Positions 9,230 through 20,657 of a DNA stretch of 64,000 nucleotides are shown here, in pieces. The notes below the pieces were generated by a model. The model did no database searches and was not told where the DNA came from. It saw only the letters and a list, made by a program, of their open reading frames with translations. The stretch comes from Pseudomonas triticicola (GTDB lineage: Bacteria; Pseudomonadota; Gammaproteobacteria; Pseudomonadales; Pseudomonadaceae), in NCBI RefSeq assembly GCF_019145375.1, contig NZ_JAHSTX010000001.1, positions 2,517,001-2,581,000 on the forward strand, read 5' to 3'. A program made the position numbers and the translations under genes. The first letter of the stretch is position 1; each line of letters starts with the position of its first letter.

Positions 9230-11197
9230 TCAATAACCGTGCGATTCGCGGAATTTCGGCTCACGGCTGTGGTGATAATCGATCCACTCGACCACGTCGT
9301 AAGGCAGATAGAGCTGCTGCCGGGCACGAGACACGGCGATGTACACCGCGCAGATGCGCTGATCGAACTCGTAGGCATCCTTGAATTTCTCGTTACTGAG
9401 CAACGTCCGGGTCAACAGCACGCGCCTGAACTCCATGCCGCCCGCCCGCTCGGCCATCATCAACAGGCAGGCTTTACCCGGCTCGATGATCTTTTGGCTC
9501 AGTCGCGTCAGGTCGGCAATCATGAAGCCGTTTTGCAGTTGCGCTTCGATCCACAAAAACGCCTCGTCGAAACGGTTGGCCTCACGCACCTGCTGCCAAT
9601 CAGCCAAGTCGCTGAAATACGGGTGCGGTCCTTTCTCGCTGGACCCGGCATTGTAGAAATCGCGCCGGAACAGCTCGATGGCGGTGGTCATGAAATGCTT
9701 GATGTCGTCCTGTGCTTCCCTGTCGGGGAAACTGAAGGCGCAACTGGAATCGTGCAAGTGGATAGCCCACATCATCGTGTCCCACGGTGACGCGGTCAGC
9801 ACCACGCAACCTTCGGGCGGCACGAAGGCTTGCGGGTAGTACTCGATATCGACGTCGGCGTGACGAGCGCCTTCGAACGGCACTTTGCTCTTCTGCGTGT
9901 GGCGTGAGATCAGCGGGTTGACCAGGCGCTCGACATTGCGTCCCGAACGCACCGAATAGCAGATATCGCTCTGGCGAACTTCACGCTTGCGCTTGGGCGC
10001 CTCGCCCGTGGCCTGCTGATACTCATCGCCGAGGGTGATCAGCACCTGCTGCCCGCGCTCGATGATTTGCAGCAACGACGCCGGCACATCCTGGCTTTCG
10101 TCGATGATCACATGGGTGTAGCGCGGCGGGACGCGGCAACCGGCGAGACTGGCGCGTTTGATCATGAGCAACGTCGGAAAACCGCTCTGGCTGGCCCAGG
10201 CCGGATTGGCTTCCAGATACACCCACAGGCGACTGGAGTATTCCAGCAGCGCTTGCGAGTCGGCGCCGGTCAAGGGCTGCTGAAAATGCGGCAAATGCCT
10301 GGCGGACAGCGTGTGATCTCTTGAGGTGCAGTACAGCTTGAGCACGCGCAGACAAACCTCGAGGGTGCCCGGCCCGTCGTGGTGGCGAAAGCCGAAGATA
10401 TTCAGCTCCTGCGCCAGCGCCTGCTTGCTCGGGAGACGCGCCGGCGCTCTGGCCATAGGCAACCGGGGACCGAGCAGCTGAGCCTGGGCGAAATCGAAAA
10501 AGGTCTGGCCAATATCCGTGTCGTGGACCTGCACGATGTGCTTGCGCAGCGTCGCCAGTTTCGCCGGGGTGCGCGCCAGTACCAGGGTGCGTTTCGAGCG
10601 CAGGCATTCGATCAGCGCGCTGAGCATGTAGCTCTTGCCGATGCCTGCATAACCTTGCACGTGCAGGTCTTCGTCGAGGTTGGCTCGAAAGGTTCGCAGC
10701 AGTTTGTCCTGCGCCGCGCTTAACCAGTGTTCACGCTCGCGTGGCGTGACCATTTGCTGGCGAAACGGATTGTTCTGTTGCTGATGGCGGATCTTGTAGT
10801 CCACATCCCATTGCCCGCCGGGCAACAGAAATGCCTGCGCGGCGACTTCATCGGCCATGAGAAAGCGCAGGTTCAGACCTTTGAGCGCATTGAGGCCGAA
10901 ATACAATTTGCGCGAATCGAACAGACGCCGCGCCTCTGCAAGCAGTCCTGCCGATCCGGTGCGCCGGGAGGTGACAGACCAGTCAATGAGTCTGGCGAGA
11001 ATCTTCTCCGCTGCTCTGGCGCTCAAATCCTGCTCCGTGGCCTGGGCGAGGTTCTGGATGACCAGCACTGCCGCCAGTTCCGGGTCGCTCAGGCTGGCCA
11101 GTGCCGCGTCACCCTCGGGCTGCAACAGCGCCGTACACGCATCATGGGTGATGGGCAGAAATACCGGGGTGGCCAAATCAAAATGTTCCGGGTGCAT
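9230..11197 (-). CDS. UvrD-like superfamily 1 helicase/ATPase of unknown role
   Basis: A 655-residue protein. The first ~175 residues match nothing I recognise. SF1 helicase motifs then follow in order: Walker A GYAGIGKS (182-189), Walker B VIIDESQD (363-370), motif III LITLGDEYQQ (about 387-396), a motif IV-like VRSGRNVERL (416-425), motif V-like ERAGGMEFRRVLLTR (584-598) and motif VI YIAVSRARQQLYL (618-630). The spacing between Walker A and B is large, and no nuclease motif was seen, so this is not a standard UvrD, Rep, PcrA or RecB. ATG start at 11197. The same-strand gene 36 nt upstream is probably co-transcribed. It could act in DNA repair, or it could be an accessory or defence gene; the sequence alone does not decide. 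Confidence 0.78.
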   Translation of the reverse strand: MHPEHFDLATPVFLPITHDACTALLQPEGDAALASLSDPELAAVLVIQNLAQATEQDLSARAAEKILARLIDWSVTSRRTGSAGLLAEARRLFDSRKLYFGLNALKGLNLRFLMADEVAAQAFLLPGGQWDVDYKIRHQQQNNPFRQQMVTPREREHWLSAAQDKLLRTFRANLDEDLHVQGYAGIGKSYMLSALIECLRSKRTLVLARTPAKLATLRKHIVQVHDTDIGQTFFDFAQAQLLGPRLPMARAPARLPSKQALAQELNIFGFRHHDGPGTLEVCLRVLKLYCTSRDHTLSARHLPHFQQPLTGADSQALLEYSSRLWVYLEANPAWASQSGFPTLLMIKRASLAGCRVPPRYTHVIIDESQDVPASLLQIIERGQQVLITLGDEYQQATGEAPKRKREVRQSDICYSVRSGRNVERLVNPLISRHTQKSKVPFEGARHADVDIEYYPQAFVPPEGCVVLTASPWDTMMWAIHLHDSSCAFSFPDREAQDDIKHFMTTAIELFRRDFYNAGSSEKGPHPYFSDLADWQQVREANRFDEAFLWIEAQLQNGFMIADLTRLSQKIIEPGKACLLMMAERAGGMEFRRVLLTRTLLSNEKFKDAYEFDQRICAVYIAVSRARQQLYLPYDVVEWIDYHHSREPKFRESHGY

Positions 11198-11233
11198 ACA
11201 ACCTCGCCGCCTGGGCTTTAATACAACACCAGA

Positions 11234-11722
11234 TCAGTCCTGGCCATTCTCGTCGTGCATTTCATGGGACTGCGGCAAGTTTCCCTCACGGCTGGCCTCG
11301 GGGCTGATCCGCAGTTCGAAGGAGTAGCCGCCGAGCGTGCCGGACATGCCGCGTCGATCTGCTCCGCTACCCAGCGGGCCTGCATCGATTTGCGCCTGTA
11401 CTTCGTAGAGGGCCATTTCCAGCAGTTTGCGCAGATGTTCAGGGTTTTGAGCGCTGGCGTGCAGTTGCAGGTCGTACTGGCCGGCCACCGATTCAGTGAT
11501 GAGGGGCTGGTCCTGCACCGCGAGCGGCTGCGCAGTTTCTTCAGCCGCGTTGAACACGGTCGAAGCCGCCAGAATCGCGGCGTGCTCCTCATCCATCAGG
11601 TCGAGCACTCGCGACAGTTCCAGCGTGCGCTCGGGCTGATCCTGCATCTGCGCTTTGACATCCAGACGACGCAACTGCCATTCGCGCAGTTTTTCACGAG
11701 TCAGATCGTCGATTTCACCCAC
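11234..11722 (-). CDS. Hypothetical protein, partner of the downstream helicase
   Basis: A 162-residue soluble protein without signal peptide or membrane segment. The first ~55 residues are charged and helical (EIDDLTREKLREWQLRRLD, then a DEEHAAIL stretch) and may form a coiled coil. The C-terminal half is Gly/Ser-rich with GGYSFELRIS. I do not recognise a family. The start is a GTG at 11722 with GAGG 8 nt upstream. The stop lies 36 nt before the helicase ATG, which suggests one transcript starting in the 107 nt between this gene and the SRP RNA terminator. The function is unknown; context suggests it works with the helicase. Confidence 0.7.
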   Translation of the reverse strand: MGEIDDLTREKLREWQLRRLDVKAQMQDQPERTLELSRVLDLMDEEHAAILAASTVFNAAEETAQPLAVQDQPLITESVAGQYDLQLHASAQNPEHLRKLLEMALYEVQAQIDAGPLGSGADRRGMSGTLGGYSFELRISPEASREGNLPQSHEMHDENGQD

Positions 11723-11829
11723 TTGCCTTACCTCTCAATGCCAGGCGAGGGAGTATGCCACTGTTCGCGGTCGACAGCCGCACGGGCACCGGGACGCTGC
11801 GCTGCTGATCCGGCCCAAATCGCAGGCAT

Positions 11830-11863
11830 AAAAAAACCGCAGTGGGCGAAACCCATGCAGTTC
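11830..11863 (-). terminator. Intrinsic terminator of the SRP RNA gene
   Basis: On the reverse strand an AACTGCATGGG/CCCACTGCGGTT stem (one bulge) is followed by seven T. It lies about 30 nt past the mature 3' end of the 4.5S RNA. Confidence 0.8.
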
Positions 11864-11893
11864 TCTTTGAATTCTCGGTAGGTTCGTTAAGGT

Positions 11894-11991
11894 GGTGCCC
11901 CCACCAGCCACACCCCGGCACACAATGTTCCCGCTGTGGCTGCTTCCTTCCGGATCTGACCAGGTTCACGGGTAATCGTTGCGGGGGGACC
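11894..11991 (-). ncRNA. ffs: 4.5S RNA, signal recognition particle RNA
   Basis: The reverse strand contains the near-invariant SRP domain IV: CAGATCCGGAAGGAAGCAGC with the GGAA tetraloop and the asymmetric internal loop bound by Ffh. The termini pair (5' GGTCCCCCC with 3' GGGGGCACC), giving an RNA of about 98 nt, the usual small bacterial SRP size. It acts with Ffh to target nascent membrane proteins. Mature ends are inferred from pairing and may be off by a few nucleotides. A T-run terminator follows. Confidence 0.95.
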
Positions 11992-12112
11992 GATGGGGTC
12001 ACCATAACGACGCTTGCCTGTCGGCGAGCCGCGCCATTGTACCTGTCTGAGATGAACTTACAACCGTTGGTTGCAGATTAAAAATACCAACAGGTTCAAG
12101 GACATGCGCTGA

Positions 12113-12147
12113 CGGCAAAAGATCGCAGCCTGCGGCAGCTCCTACAG
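12113..12147. repeat. Single half of the GATCGCAGCCTGCGGCAGCTCC repeat family
   Basis: One arm of a dyad repeat that occurs as full pairs at 16009-16067 and 51563-51640 (core GATCGCAGCC and CAGCTCCTACAG). Here it overlaps the 3' end of the metallopeptidase gene and supplies its TAG stop. Confidence 0.8.
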
Positions 12148-13305
12148 GGCCAGGACTTCGTCTGCGCGCCCGCCGGCCTGCTGGATCACCAGATGAATGA
12201 AGTGCAACTTGGCGATCGCCGCCGCCGGCAGTACGAACGGGTAGAAATCCGGCTGGCCCATGCTGCGCGACAGTTCGTTGAGCATGCCGGCCAGTTCGAT
12301 CCACGCATTGACGAACGACAGAAATGCCGTGCCGCCGGGGTGCTCCGGGTCGTACAAGGTGCTGGTGGGAAATGGCTGATAGTCGAAGTCCATTTCCCGT
12401 GCGCTCATGCCGAAGCCCAGCGCCGTGTCGACCGCATCCATCATGTGCAGGTAATGCGCCCAGGTTTCCGCCCAGTCTTCCCACGGGTGCATGGTCGCGT
12501 AGGCACTGACGTAATGCTGCGGCCAGTCCAGCGGTGCGCCTTGCTGGTAGTGCCGGTCCAGCGCCTCGGCGTAACTGGCGCGTTCGTCGCCGAACAGATT
12601 GCGGAACGCGTCCAGCCAAGGGCCGTTGGCGATGAGGCGATCCCAGTAGTAGTGGCCGACCTCATGGCGAAAATGCCCGAGCAGCGTGCGGTAAGGTTCG
12701 TGCATTGCCGCCCTGACCTGCTCACGATGCGCATCGTCGGCCTCTTTGATGTCGAGGGTGATCAGGCCATTGGCGTGGCCGGTCATCGGCGCGTTGCCTT
12801 CCAGGTCGACACCGATGAAGTCGAACGCCAGCCCGATTTCTTCATCCGTGGTTTTCGGGATGACCGGCAAGCCGAGGGTGATCAGTTGCGCGACCAGTCG
12901 ACGCTTGGCGATTTCGACCTTGCGCCAGCGTTCGGGATTTTCCGCGACGGACAGGTCGGGAATGGTGCGGTTGAGGCTGCAAGCGATGCACAAGGTGTCG
13001 CGATCGTTGGCCGGCAGCAGCCAGTTGCACGCGGCGGGCATGTCGAGGTTGGCGCAGCGGCGGAACAGTCCGGCGTCGGGATCGGCGTCGAGCGTCCAGG
13101 TGCCCTCTTCCGGCCCCGGCTGCAGCGAGGTCAGGCGACTTTCTTCAGGGTGATAGCCGAGCAAGGCGTTACAGGCCAGGCACTGACTGTTGCGAAAGAA
13201 CAGCGACTGGCCGCAACGGCACGGCCAGACTTTGCTGTTGCGCGAGGATCCGGCCACGAACGGCGCGATGATGCGGGAACTGAGCTGCTCGAAAAAGCGG
13301 TGCAT
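12142..13305 (-). CDS. Zinc-ribbon putative zinc metallopeptidase
   Basis: A 387-residue protein of a conserved uncharacterised family (COG4307-like). An N-terminal zinc ribbon has C29, C31, C42 and C45, and further cysteine pairs lie near 84-93 and 106-109. The catalytic-type motif HEVGH (H214-H218) follows, and a second acidic/His segment EDWAETWAHYLHMMDA around 268-283 probably supplies the third metal ligand. No signal peptide is present, so it should be cytoplasmic. The substrate is unknown. ATG start at 13305. Its last codons run into a dispersed repeat. It lies downstream of ligA on the same strand but is separated by a repeat-filled gap. Confidence 0.85.
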   Translation of the reverse strand: MHRFFEQLSSRIIAPFVAGSSRNSKVWPCRCGQSLFFRNSQCLACNALLGYHPEESRLTSLQPGPEEGTWTLDADPDAGLFRRCANLDMPAACNWLLPANDRDTLCIACSLNRTIPDLSVAENPERWRKVEIAKRRLVAQLITLGLPVIPKTTDEEIGLAFDFIGVDLEGNAPMTGHANGLITLDIKEADDAHREQVRAAMHEPYRTLLGHFRHEVGHYYWDRLIANGPWLDAFRNLFGDERASYAEALDRHYQQGAPLDWPQHYVSAYATMHPWEDWAETWAHYLHMMDAVDTALGFGMSAREMDFDYQPFPTSTLYDPEHPGGTAFLSFVNAWIELAGMLNELSRSMGQPDFYPFVLPAAAIAKLHFIHLVIQQAGGRADEVLAL

Positions 13306-13397
13306 GGCGATCTCTCCCTGGGACTGGCCAAGACTAGATCATCCTGAAGACAACATCGTTCCCACCCATAACCGCGCAGCCGAGTGATAGCACCATT

Positions 13398-13568
13398 GTG
13401 GTGAGGGGATTTATCCCCGCTGGGTTGCGAAGCGACCCCCAAAACCATACAACGCGGTTAATCAGGTATACCGAGTCGTATGGTTCTGCGACGACGATGT
13501 CGCCGAACGGGGATAAATCCCCTCGCCACGGGTGTCCATCCGGAGAGGGGTAAATCCCCTCACCACAG
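13398..13568. repeat. GGGGATTTATCCCC-type palindromic repeat, inverted pair plus extra arm
   Basis: GTGAGGGGATTTATCCCCGC at 13398-13419 is inverted at 13507-13527 (GGGGATAAATCCCCTCGCCA). A third degraded arm lies at 13545-13568. It fills the gap between ligA and the metallopeptidase gene. A similar pair lies at 38419-38549. Confidence 0.85.
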
Positions 13569-13580
13569 GGGTTCATCCGG

Positions 13581-15992
<2,412 letters not shown>

Positions 15993-16008
15993 TTATCGGC
16001 GGCGTGGC

Positions 16009-16067
16009 CAAAAGATCGCAGCCTCGTTGCACTCGTCAGCTCCTACAGGCCGAAGGCTGCGATCTTT
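16009..16067. repeat. GATCGCAGCC-type dyad repeat, full inverted pair
   Basis: AAAGATCGCAGCC at 16011-16023 is matched by GGCTGCGATCTTTT near 16055-16067, with CAGCTCCTACAGG between. It lies immediately downstream of zipA. Confidence 0.82.
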
Positions 16068-16077
16068 TGATCTGGCC

Positions 16078-16941
16078 TTAGCGCTTCTGGGTCAGGGCGC
16101 GGCGTTCGAATTCGACGATGCGCTGACGGTAGTGCTCAATCGTCTGCGCGGTCAGTACGCTGCGCTGATCGTCTTTCAGTTCGCCGTTCAGTTCCTGGGA
16201 CAGCTTGCGGGCTGCCGCGACCATCACGTCGAAAGCCTGCTTCGGATGACGCGGGCCTGGCAGACCGAGGAAGAAGCTCACCGCCGGAGTGCTGAAGTGG
16301 TCGATGTCGTCCAGATCGAAGATGCCCGGCTTGACCGCATTGGCCATGGAAAACAGCACTTCGCCGTTGCCGGCCATGCTTTCGTGACGGTGGAAGATGT
16401 CCATCTCGCCGAAACGCAGGCCACTTTCGAGAATGTTCTGCAGCAGCGCAGGGCCTTTGAAGCCGGCCGGGTCGCGGCAGATCACGCTGATCACCAAAAC
16501 TTCTTCGGCTTGCGGCTGATCTTTTTCCGCCACGGCCGGTGCAGGCTTGCTGTCTTCGGCGAAATCGTCATCGCGGCTGCTGAAGCTCGGGCCGCCGTCC
16601 AGATCAAGGTCGAGGTTCAAGTCGCCCTGCGCCGGGCCGTTGCTGCCGCGCTTGCCACGTTTCGAACCGGATTCACGCGGCTCGCGGGCTTCGCGGTTGG
16701 GCATGCTCACCGACGGCAGATCGTGCTCGTCCAATTGCGGCTCTTTGTGCGTGTCCAGGACGCGGGCCGGGCCCAACAGCTCGGCGCTGGTGTCCTCGTC
16801 CGGCAGATTGGACAGGCTCCGGTCGAGACGGAATTTCAGCTTTCCCTTGCCGCCGCGCATACGGCGCCAGCCATCGAAAAGAATACCGGCTATCACAATG
16901 ATGCCGATGACGATCAGCCACTCGCGCAGACCGATTTCCAT
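16078..16941 (-). CDS. zipA: Cell division protein ZipA
   Basis: A 287-residue inner-membrane division protein that binds the FtsZ C-terminus and anchors the Z ring. An N-terminal membrane segment starts almost at once ([21 protein letters not shown], about 5-25), then come a basic patch, a Pro/Glu/Asp-rich linker (about 40-145), and the C-terminal FtsZ-binding domain ([23 protein letters not shown] onward). Length and layout are typical. It follows smc by 225 nt on the same strand. ATG start at 16941. Confidence 0.96.
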   Translation of the reverse strand: MEIGLREWLIVIGIIVIAGILFDGWRRMRGGKGKLKFRLDRSLSNLPDEDTSAELLGPARVLDTHKEPQLDEHDLPSVSMPNREAREPRESGSKRGKRGSNGPAQGDLNLDLDLDGGPSFSSRDDDFAEDSKPAPAVAEKDQPQAEEVLVISVICRDPAGFKGPALLQNILESGLRFGEMDIFHRHESMAGNGEVLFSMANAVKPGIFDLDDIDHFSTPAVSFFLGLPGPRHPKQAFDVMVAAARKLSQELNGELKDDQRSVLTAQTIEHYRQRIVEFERRALTQKR

Positions 16942-17089
16942 GTAATCCCGTGCCTCTATAAAAAATGCTGAAAAATAAGGGGTTTACACTGCGTAAACCG
17001 CTTTAAAACGTGGCGCCAACTCTATGTTCTGACAGGCGTTTTGCCCACGTATACGAAAAATTGACATTAAACTAGCACGATCAAAGGCT

Positions 17090-17160
17090 TCGCAGCTACA
17101 AGCTTTGAGCTCCAAGCCACAAGCCGTCCACTTGCAGCCTGGAGCTTGTAACCTGCAGCC
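17090..17160. repeat. Imperfect repeat of CAAGCTT/AGCTTG-type words
   Basis: The short stretch after smc repeats variations of AGCTACAAGC, GAGCTCCAAGCC and GGAGCTTGTAACC, partly self-complementary. It resembles dispersed Pseudomonas intergenic repeats, but the unit is degraded. Confidence 0.45.
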
Positions 17161-17166
17161 GCGCCG

Positions 17167-20100
17167 CTAGGCGTCCACCATCGCCATCGCCTCCTCGACA
17201 TCCACCGCCACCAGTCGCGAACAGCCCGGTTCATGCATCGTCACACCCATCAACTGCTCGGCCATTTCCATGGCGATCTTGTTGTGGGTGATGTAGATGA
17301 ACTGCACGGTCTGCGACATCTCTTTGACCAGCCGTGCGTAGCGTCCAACGTTAGCGTCATCCAGTGGCGCGTCAACCTCATCGAGCATGCAGAACGGCGC
17401 CGGGTTCAACTTGAAGATGGCAAAAACCAGGGCCAGTGCAGTCAGGGCTTTTTCGCCGCCGGAAAGCAAATGGATGGTGCTGTTCTTCTTCCCGGGCGGC
17501 TGCGCCATGATCGTCACCCCTGTATCGAGTAGATCTTCGCCCGTCAGTTCCAAATACGCGCGCCCGCCACCGAAAACTTTCGGGAAAAGCGCCTGCAAAC
17601 CGCCGTTGATCTGATCAAAGGTATCTTTGAAACGGTTGCGGGTTTCCTTATCGATTTTGCGGATGACGTTTTCCAGGGTCTCCAGCGCTTCGACCAGATC
17701 GGCGTCCTGCGCATCCAGATAACGTTTACGCTCCGATTGTTGCGTGTATTCATCGATGGCCGCGAGGTTGATCGCACCCAGGCGCTGAATCCGTGCGTTG
17801 ATGCGTTCGAGTTCTTCTTCGGCTTCGCGTTCACTGGCTTGCGCCGTCAATGTCGCGAGCACGCCGTTGAGATCGTAGCCATCCTCAAGCAATTGGTCCT
17901 GCAAGGCCTTGCGCCGTACGGTCAGGGCTTGCCACTCCATGCGCTGCTGTTCGAGCTGGCCGCGAATCAACTGCGATTGCTGCTCGGCCTGGGTGCGGCG
18001 TTTTTCCGCGTCGCGCAATTCCCGATCGGCGTCTTCCAGGGCGATCTGCGCGGTCTTGAGCTCTTCATCGACGGTCATGCGCTTGTCGAGCAACTCTTCG
18101 AGTTTCAGACGCAGCTCTTCCAGCGGCGCCTCGCCCTCCTCCAGATTCAGACTCAACTGTTCGCGCTTTTCCGTCAGGCGTTCGGCCTGCATTTCCAGAC
18201 GCTCCAGCGCCTGACGCGTGGAGTCATGCTGGGCGCGCAACGAGCCGAGGCGCACCGCCAGTTGATGGGCGTGGTCCTTGTGCTGCCGCGCTTCCTGACG
18301 CACGCGATCAAGGCGCTCGCGCAGGCTGTCGCGCTGGGCCAGCAGCAACTCGCGCTGCTCGGTGTCGAGCGCCATGGAATCCAACGCTTCCTGCAAATTC
18401 ATGCGCGCTTCGCCGACCTGCTCGTGCTCAAGCTCGCGCTGTTCGGCGAGTTCGACCAGTTCTTCATCGAGACGGGTGCGGCGCAATGTCAGCTGTTCGG
18501 CTTTGGCCTTGCCGGCGGACAACTGCGCTTTCAGTTCGCCTTGCTGGCGCGCTTCTTCCTGCAGCAAGCGGCGCAGATGTTCGCGGCCGTTTTCCTGCTG
18601 GCGCTGTTGCGCGCGCAGGGTTTGCAGGCGGGTTTCCATGGCCTCGACCGTGGCTTCGCGCTCTTCACGCTCCAGTTGCAGGTCTTCGATTTCCTGGCCA
18701 CGGGCGAGCATGCCGCTTTCCGCTTCGCTGGCGCGACGTACACGCAAGAAGTGCCGACCGACCCAATAGCCGTCTCGGCTTATCAGGCTTTGCCCGGCGC
18801 TCAACTGGCCGCGCAAAGCCAGCGCCTGTTCAAGGCTGTCGACCGGTTTGACCTGACCAAGCCACGGCGACAGATCGATCTGCGCCTCGACTTTGTCCAG
18901 CAGACTGCCGGCCACCCGCACGCCATCGCTGGCCGGGCTGAGCAGGCGCAAATCGCCTTGAGTGAAACCGGATAAATCAAAACCGCTGAAATCGTCGACC
19001 AGCACCGCTTGCAGATCGGCGCCGAGCACGGTTTCCACCGCCAGTTCCCAACCGGCCTCGACCTTAAGGCCTTCGGCCAGACGCGGACGCTCGGCGAGAT
19101 TGTGTTCCTTCAACCATTCGGCGGTGCCGGTGCCCGGATCGAGCGCCGCTTGCTGCAAGGCTTCCAGCGACGCCAGACGACCATTGAGCCGCTGCAGATC
19201 GCCCTGGGCCTGCTGCTGCGCAGTCAACGCCTGCTGTAATTCCTGACGCAGTTGTTCAAGCTTTTCGACCTGCGCTTCTTCGCTGGTCTGTAAATCTTCG
19301 AGGGTCGCTTCGGACTCGGCGAGCTGCTCGTTGAGCGCCATGATCGCCGCGTCTTCCGGGTCGGCGGACAGCAACGCACGTTCTTCGGCGAGGCGTTTCT
19401 GCCGGTCGGCCAGACGCTCCATGCTGCTTTCCAGCTGCTGAATCCGCGATTGCTGGACTTCAGCCTGACGGCGCGGTTCGGCAGCGGTCAGGTTGAAAGC
19501 ATCCCACTGCTCCTGCCAGCCGTGCATGGTGGTTTCGGCTTCTTCGAGGGCCGCAGCCGCTTCCTCGGCGGCGGCGCTGGTGACTTCCTGCTCGGGGGTG
19601 AGCATGTCCAGTTCTTCGCCGAGGGTCAGCAGCAACGTGCGGTCGTGGCCCAGGTGCGACTCGGTCTCCAGACGCGCGCGCTCGGCTTCTTTCAGATCGT
19701 CCTGCAACTGGCGTAACCGCTGCTGGCCATGCTGAATGCTCTGCTCGACCCGGGCGATGTCGCCGCCGACCGAATAGAAGCGCCCCTGCACCAGATTGAA
19801 GCGTTCGGACAGGTCGTGGTGACCGTCGCGCAGGCGCTCGATGGCCGCATCAGCGTTACGCTGTTCAGCGACCAGTGCTTCGAAGCTGACTTCCTGATTG
19901 CCGATGATCGACTCACGCTGGCCGACCTGCTCGTTGAGATCCTGCCAGCGCAGGGCCGACAGTTGCGCCTTGAGCTGACGCTCTTCGGCCTTGAGTTCCT
20001 GATACTTTTTCGCCGCCTCGGCCTGACGGTGCAGACGTTCGAGCTGGCGCTCCAGCTCTTCGCGCAGGTCGGTCAGGCGGGCGAGGTTTTCGTGGGTGCG

Positions 20101-20655
20101 GCGGATACGGTTTTCGGTCTCGCGGCGGCGCTCTTTATATTTCGAGATGCCGGCGGCTTCTTCGATGAAGTTACGCAGGTCTTCGGGCTTGGATTCGATC
20201 AGCTTGGAGATCATCCCCTGTTCGATGATCGAGTAGCTGCGCGGGCCGAGGCCGGTGCCGAGGAAAATGTCGGTGATGTCGCGTCGACGGCATTTGGTGC
20301 CGTTGAGGTAATACGTGGTCTGGCTGTCGCGGGTGACTTTGCGGCGGATGGAAATTTCCGCGTAGGCGGCGTATTCGCCGAGCAGCGTGCCGTCGGAGTT
20401 GTCGAAGACCAGTTCGATGCTCGCCTGGCTTACCGGTTTGCGGCTGGTCGAACCGTTGAAGATGACGTCGGTCATCGACTCGCCACGGAGGTTCTTTGCC
20501 GAACTTTCGCCCATCACCCAGCGCACGGCGTCGATGATGTTCGACTTGCCGCAACCGTTCGGCCCGACGACCGCCGCCATGTTACTGGGGAAGTTCACCG
20601 TGGTCGGGTCGACGAAGGATTTGAACCCCGCCAGTTTGATGCACTTCAGCCGCAC
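17167..20655 (-). CDS. smc: Chromosome segregation protein SMC
   Basis: A 1162-residue SMC ATPase that organises and helps segregate the chromosome with the ScpAB kleisin complex. The N-terminal head has Walker A VVGPNGCGKSNIID (31-44). Two very long coiled coils flank the hinge (about 510-650, including EWLKEHNLAERPRLAEGLKV and LLDKVEAQIDLSPWLGQV). The C-terminal head has the ABC signature LLSGGEKALTALALVFA and Walker B CMLDEVDAPLDDANVGR. The start is GTG at 20655, 2 nt after the stop of the upstream GntR gene, so some co-transcription is possible. Length is normal. Confidence 0.98.
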   Translation of the reverse strand: MRLKCIKLAGFKSFVDPTTVNFPSNMAAVVGPNGCGKSNIIDAVRWVMGESSAKNLRGESMTDVIFNGSTSRKPVSQASIELVFDNSDGTLLGEYAAYAEISIRRKVTRDSQTTYYLNGTKCRRRDITDIFLGTGLGPRSYSIIEQGMISKLIESKPEDLRNFIEEAAGISKYKERRRETENRIRRTHENLARLTDLREELERQLERLHRQAEAAKKYQELKAEERQLKAQLSALRWQDLNEQVGQRESIIGNQEVSFEALVAEQRNADAAIERLRDGHHDLSERFNLVQGRFYSVGGDIARVEQSIQHGQQRLRQLQDDLKEAERARLETESHLGHDRTLLLTLGEELDMLTPEQEVTSAAAEEAAAALEEAETTMHGWQEQWDAFNLTAAEPRRQAEVQQSRIQQLESSMERLADRQKRLAEERALLSADPEDAAIMALNEQLAESEATLEDLQTSEEAQVEKLEQLRQELQQALTAQQQAQGDLQRLNGRLASLEALQQAALDPGTGTAEWLKEHNLAERPRLAEGLKVEAGWELAVETVLGADLQAVLVDDFSGFDLSGFTQGDLRLLSPASDGVRVAGSLLDKVEAQIDLSPWLGQVKPVDSLEQALALRGQLSAGQSLISRDGYWVGRHFLRVRRASEAESGMLARGQEIEDLQLEREEREATVEAMETRLQTLRAQQRQQENGREHLRRLLQEEARQQGELKAQLSAGKAKAEQLTLRRTRLDEELVELAEQRELEHEQVGEARMNLQEALDSMALDTEQRELLLAQRDSLRERLDRVRQEARQHKDHAHQLAVRLGSLRAQHDSTRQALERLEMQAERLTEKREQLSLNLEEGEAPLEELRLKLEELLDKRMTVDEELKTAQIALEDADRELRDAEKRRTQAEQQSQLIRGQLEQQRMEWQALTVRRKALQDQLLEDGYDLNGVLATLTAQASEREAEEELERINARIQRLGAINLAAIDEYTQQSERKRYLDAQDADLVEALETLENVIRKIDKETRNRFKDTFDQINGGLQALFPKVFGGGRAYLELTGEDLLDTGVTIMAQPPGKKNSTIHLLSGGEKALTALALVFAIFKLNPAPFCMLDEVDAPLDDANVGRYARLVKEMSQTVQFIYITHNKIAMEMAEQLMGVTMHEPGCSRLVAVDVEEAMAMVDA

Positions 20656-20657
20656 GC

